DNA of 64,000 nt, from positions 31,379,725-31,443,724 of the forward strand of contig JAQFVV010000002.1 in the NCBI GenBank assembly GCA_028023455.1, given 5' to 3'. A program made the position numbers and the translations under genes. The notes under the pieces are model-generated. The model did not search any database. It was not told where the DNA came from and was given only the letters and a program-made list of their open reading frames with translations. This document shows positions 60,030 to 64,000 of this stretch, one piece after another (the stretch's first letter is position 1; each line of letters starts with the position of its first letter). This DNA is from Epiperipatus broadwayi. Lineage: Eukaryota; Onychophora; Udeonychophora; Euonychophora; Peripatidae.

Positions 60030-60640
60030 ATTAAAACAGGCAAAACTCTCTACACATATTGCCACTCAGTGCAAGCCAGAGTAATCAATGGATGCCAGAG
60101 GCTTGTGCATAAAATCCTCATCTGGTACCTACTCATCCAATATTCCCAGACTAGTTTGTGGCTTGTGGCCTTCGTCACTGAGGAGCCTTGGATCTTAGAG
60201 CACTGCACCTAGATCTTAGAATCTAATGCAACCCTCCAGCAGCCACCTTTTATCTCTACTTAACTAAAAAACTATGAGTTTTACATTGAAAACACTATAT
60301 TTTCAATCCAAGCTCATTAGCTTATATAGTCATATAGGGCTGATATCAGTTCAGTACCATTAGGCAGGATTGATTTTAAGCCAATAAACATCACATGATC
60401 ACCATTTCTTATGCTTGTTTATGACTGTTATTAAAACAGGCAAAACTTTTCTGTACAATATTGCCATTCAGTGCAAGACAGAGTAATCAATGGATGCCAC
60501 AAGACAGAAACTAGTCTGAAGATATTGGATGAGTAGACACTAGATGGGGATTTTATGCACAAGCCTTCTGGCATCCATTGATTACTCTGGCTTGCACTGA
60601 GTGGCAAAATGTATAAAGAGTTTTTGCCTATTTTACTATG
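60030..60640. mobile_element. MITE-X, nested copies
   Basis: An outer half-copy starts near 60034 (AAAACAGGCAAAACTCTCTA) and runs through the long-form centre. A complete short copy, 60432-60640, with its own terminal repeats (ACAGGCAAAACTTTTCTGTA and ATAAAGAGTTTTTGCCTA) follows. AATAAACATCACATGATCAC precedes both left ends (about 59983 and 60383), so that flank is part of the repeated unit. The frame at 60015-60212 is repeat read-through. Confidence 0.8.
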
Positions 60641-60689
60641 TCTAATTGTAACTCTCTAATATTTTTATTCTCTTCCATATCTCCCCAAT

Positions 60690-61740
60690 GAAAACAATCA
60701 ATAATGCACTTTTTTTAGAATGCCTTTAAAAAAATATTTTATAATGTAGACAGGATCTATCCGTCCCATGAAAACCATACTTAAGTCCACCACAAAACAT
60801 CTTTTTAGAAAATCTTGACTTGATCATTTGTTTTCCATGTCTAATCCGATGAAAGTGTCATCTTACAACAGTGAACTCTACAGTATTACTTTCAGACATT
60901 TAAAAAACATATTTGTGGATATTATGATCAATGTTACGGCAAATCTTTAAATGAAACTTTTCTACTGACTTTGAGTAGAATTGATAAGGTGTTCTAGTCT
61001 CACTTTTATGTAATAAAGTAGATAAACTAAAAGCCCTATATACAGCTAACATGGATGCTGTAGTTAATTCTTTTTGTGAAATATTATGCCCTTTAATTTA
61101 TTAGAAGAAACAGCAGTGCATTAGAATTTGTGTTCTACTTCAATATTTAAGTCCAACTTTATTCTCAATGTGATAATCATCCAACTACAAGTTGCTGAGG
61201 TTTCATCACTGAGTTTTTTCAACATTAATTATTAAATCAACGCCTTTAAAATGTAACATTTGAAATATTAAGCTCATTCTGCAAATCATCTTTTGAACTA
61301 ACAAAAGCAGGACAATCACCAACCATATTGAAAATCCAGATTCTAAGATGATGAAATTCTGGTTTTTGGTTTTATTCCATTTTCAAATCTATATCACTTT
61401 TTATCCTGTTTTATTAAATCACCAAAACACTTCCAAAGATAACTGTCATAAAAATGAAAACTATGTTGGAGCATGTACACATCCATGTTAACATTGTCTT
61501 TCATTTCAAATGTCTCAGACTTTTTTTATCTGTTGTAACAACACTTTTTTTTTCATTCCATCATGTGAAGCTGTATAATGTGAATAAAATTTTGTGGACA
61601 ACTATCTAATTTCAAACAATGCTATAAACCTGTTCAATTAACTGAATCAAATGCCTTGATCAAATCATTAAAAGCAATATGTGTCATTCTATTGCCGTTC
61701 ATTGTATTTATTCTACTTAATCATATTTACATTCATTGTC
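60690..61740 (-). pseudogene. Degenerate LINE reverse transcriptase
   Basis: On the minus strand, broken frames give HIAFNDLIKAFDSVN (about 61690-61640), CPQNFIHIIQLH, a block resembling VKQGCVLAPT in decayed form (HGCVHAPT), then SSKDDLQNEL, PQQLVVG, TPYQFYSKSVEKFHLKICRN, and VRWHFHRIRHGKQ. This order matches non-LTR reverse transcriptases with AF(I/V)DL.KAFD.VN...GCP..F...I...H..M...GVKQGCVLAPT...ETW..Y......E.FH.RC.R. The catalytic FADD block cannot be read. Stops in nearly every segment: ancient. It differs from the RTE-type copy at 45957-46790. Confidence 0.7.
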
Positions 61741-61857
61741 ATCTATACAATTGTAGGATCTGACCATCTCTCAAACTTTGTACCTTTTAACATCTCTTTT
61801 TGTTGTGCCTATCCCTGGATAAAATATATTAAAGGCTTTTTTAAAAACATAGAGGTT

Positions 61858-61970
<113 letters not shown>

Positions 61971-61974
61971 GAAC

Positions 61975-62110
61975 AATGATAAAGATATGTGTAAGAGATT
62001 GTGGTGTGGGCCAACTGATGAGTACTGGTTCAGCACAAAATATACATTTTGGGGACCATTGGTCTTCTTCATATGTCTTTGGTTATATGTTTGTGATTAC
62101 ATTCCTCCAC
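61975..62110 (+). repeat. Family D fragment (copy 5)
   Basis: Contains GTGTGGGCCAACTGATGAGT, ACTGGTTCAGCACAAAATAT and TTGGGGACCATTGGTCTTCT. The microsatellite lies just upstream of the ATCTGGACCAACTG position, as in other copies. Confidence 0.65.
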
Positions 62111-62239
62111 AAAGCATTAAAAGTGGACAGAAACCAGTGCCTACCTTGCGTGAAATTGATGTAATGAAAAAATTACCCTACAGAAATATTATTCATTATT
62201 GGATAATCTCTAGTCTAATGAAGGACTAATAAAAATTAT

Positions 62240-63007
62240 TAATAGACGTATATATTCTTCATATATATATATAAACTATTTGTACATTAGGTGAGAGCTT
62301 AGTCGTGCTAGAATTTTAATATAAGTCTGTTATCTTATTAGTATTTTAATGTTATATGATTTTCTATTTTATAAACTATTTTGTGTTTTAAAATTGAAAA
62401 ACAATGACTGTTTGAGTTCGAAGATAAATTCAATTAATTCTAATTTTTAATTGCACCTTTACTGACTACAAATATTTCTTTGTTGGATTTTCTATTTGCT
62501 TTTTTTTTTTTTGGAAATTTGATCTAACTGCAATTATTTTCTTCACAAATAATAAACATAAACTCGGGTTTCATTGAAGATTTAATTAAACAATACCCCG
62601 AAGACGAGAAGCTAAAAGAAATAGAAAAGGAAAATCGGTAACGATTAAAATTCATTTTTAATAACATGAATAAACAAAGAACGGTGTGTTCTTTAAACTA
62701 TAGTTATGAGTTTATTTCAATTCGTTATAAATCTAATTTAAAATTAAATTATTTTTTAAGTTTACGCTAATGGTTTAATTATAAAAGGAGATTTAACCAA
62801 CGTGATTAAAATTTAATTTTATTTATAAAATTTACTTTTTCGTTTACATAAAATACTTTCACACACACATATAAAAAACAAACAAACGCATATACATATA
62901 TGTCATCGGTTTTAAAGATTTAAAAATTTCCTTTTCTTGTTTAGATTTTTTTAAAAAGTATATATAAGGCATTAATTTAGTAAATTCTCCCTTACCATTG
63001 GTAAAAG
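62240..63007. other. AT-rich DNA upstream of a possible exon
   Basis: No repeat family or gene recognised. A strong polypyrimidine-AG (TTTCCTTTTCTTGTTTAG) ends at 62944, but all frames soon close after it. Confidence 0.4.
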
Positions 63008-63094
63008 CCACCAGAGCCAGAGAAAGGCGGTAAGCAAGGCATGAGGGTACCGATACAAGACGAGCGCAAGGCCATGGAAACGATGCAGAATTAA
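63008..63094 (+). CDS. Candidate last coding exon, product not recognised (weak)
   Basis: A patch of about 90 nt with roughly half G+C stands out in very AT-rich DNA. Read from a possible acceptor (..CTCCCTTACCATTGGTAAAAG, ending at 63007) in phase 0 it gives 28 residues, beginning PPEPEKGGKQGMRVPIQDER and ending TMQN, then TAA at 63092-63094. The composition is charged, like a soluble protein tail. AATAAA follows at 63160-63165. The minus strand of the same patch also has a donor-like ATG|GTAAGG, and a plus-strand donor-like GCG|GTAAGC lies inside, so strand and boundaries are uncertain. Confidence 0.33.
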   Translation, partial: PPEPEKGGKQGMRVPIQDERKAMETMQN

Positions 63095-63159
63095 GAATAC
63101 ATTTATTTTTGTTCTGTTACGAATATTATTTAATGCTACTTGATTCAATATTTCTACAA

Positions 63160-63165
63160 AATAAA
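63160..63165 (+). promoter_or_regulatory. AATAAA polyadenylation-type signal
   Basis: Lies 66 nt beyond the TAA of the candidate exon. On its own the hexamer is common in DNA this AT-rich, so its value is only in combination with the exon. Confidence 0.3.
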
Positions 63166-63199
63166 GAAATATAAACATATTAAAATAAATAAACACGTT

Positions 63200-64000
63200 T
63201 TGAAATACGATTTGTCAGTTATAATTTTCTACAGTTTGTTTTTCTCTTAGGATATTCTCAGTTATGTCTTCTTACGCTGGGTTTATGTGATGCATATTTC
63301 AAATCACATTGCTATGTGATGCAAAAATGGAACAGTTCATTTTACTATTAATATTCATATCATATATATATATATATTGTAATGGTTATTTGATATTTGT
63401 AAAATAATAATAATAAACACAACTTCAAAATGTTTTATTGGTTTATTATAAAAGTATTATCTTAAATTTACCATATCCAACAAAAATTTTTTTAAAAATC
63501 CAAGATGTCTTCCCATATTTTTTTAAATTTTTGTAGCAATTTTGGTTTGGTTCTAAAAACATAATGCAAAAAAAGGGCAATATGCTAATAAAATGCATAA
63601 TATTGAATATATATGAATAAATTAGTTAAAATAGAAACAGTTAAAGCAAAATTAGTGTACATAATAATGATAAAGCTAAATAATGTAAACTTTTAATGTA
63701 ATGATTAAATGTGTTAGTACCAGTGTGAATGTTTATATTTCTCTGATATATTTGAATATAAAGAATACCATTTTAAAATATTTAGATAGAGTTATTTTAA
63801 ATCTGAAATAAAATCACATATTGTGAGAATGGTAAATAAAATAAAAATCATTTATCTTAATATATATATATTTGTTCTAACATATGTGATTTATACATTT
63901 AATATACATTTAATTTTATTAAAGTATAGTATTAATTTTTTTATCAACTGCTCTTATACACTTTAATGCAATCTCTTTTATATAATTCCCCCTTTGTTTT
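63200..64000. other. AT-rich end of window; possible LTR-like start
   Basis: At 63378 a (TA)n run passes into TGTAATGGTTATTTG, similar in form to the TGTAAYGGGCACATAC start of the solo LTRs, with polyadenylation-like AATAAAC nearby. The rest would extend beyond what can be matched. No gene seen. Confidence 0.3.

Overview
The window is AT-rich (roughly three quarters A+T by eye) animal nuclear DNA. It has no operons and no long intact open reading frames. It carries many tRNA-derived SINEs, remnants of several non-LTR retrotransposons, a Penelope-like element with a GIY-YIG endonuclease, mariner and hAT-like debris, solo-LTR-like repeats and (TA)n tracts. An invertebrate is the best guess. I cannot name the taxon from sequence alone.

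Layout. 0.6-13 kb: small fold-back elements, short and long tRNA-like SINEs, and a TIR element at 5998-6312. 13.7-15.4 kb and 38.65-40.76 kb: two copies of one solo-LTR-like repeat beginning TGTAAY. 15.6-28 kb: palindromic SINE dimers, a SINE-derived minisatellite, more copies of the TIR element ('MITE-X'), and several fold-backs. 28.579-30.149 kb: a well-bounded 1.57-kb TIR transposon that is less AT-rich than its surroundings. 30.2-38.4 kb: a repeat-poor block with one probable hAT transposase remnant. 40.8-46.8 kb: fragments of at least two LINE families, MITE-X, two short SINEs with clear target-site duplications, and a decayed mariner with TIRs. 49.66-51.54 kb: a near-perfect 1.88-kb palindrome made of two head-to-head, 5'-truncated Penelope-like elements; it contains the only substantial intact coding sequence. 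52-60.6 kb: a dense run of palindromic repeats. 60.7-61.7 kb: a decayed LINE reverse transcriptase. 63.0-63.1 kb: a GC-richer patch that could be the last coding exon of a host gene.

No complete host gene can be supported. Two short segments (53676-53843 minus and 63008-63094 plus) are offered as weak candidates for terminal exons, each followed by an AATAAA. The rest is transposable-element-derived or featureless intergenic/intronic DNA. The most striking property is that unrelated repeat families recur as inverted dimers. Transcripts of this region would fold into long double-stranded RNA.
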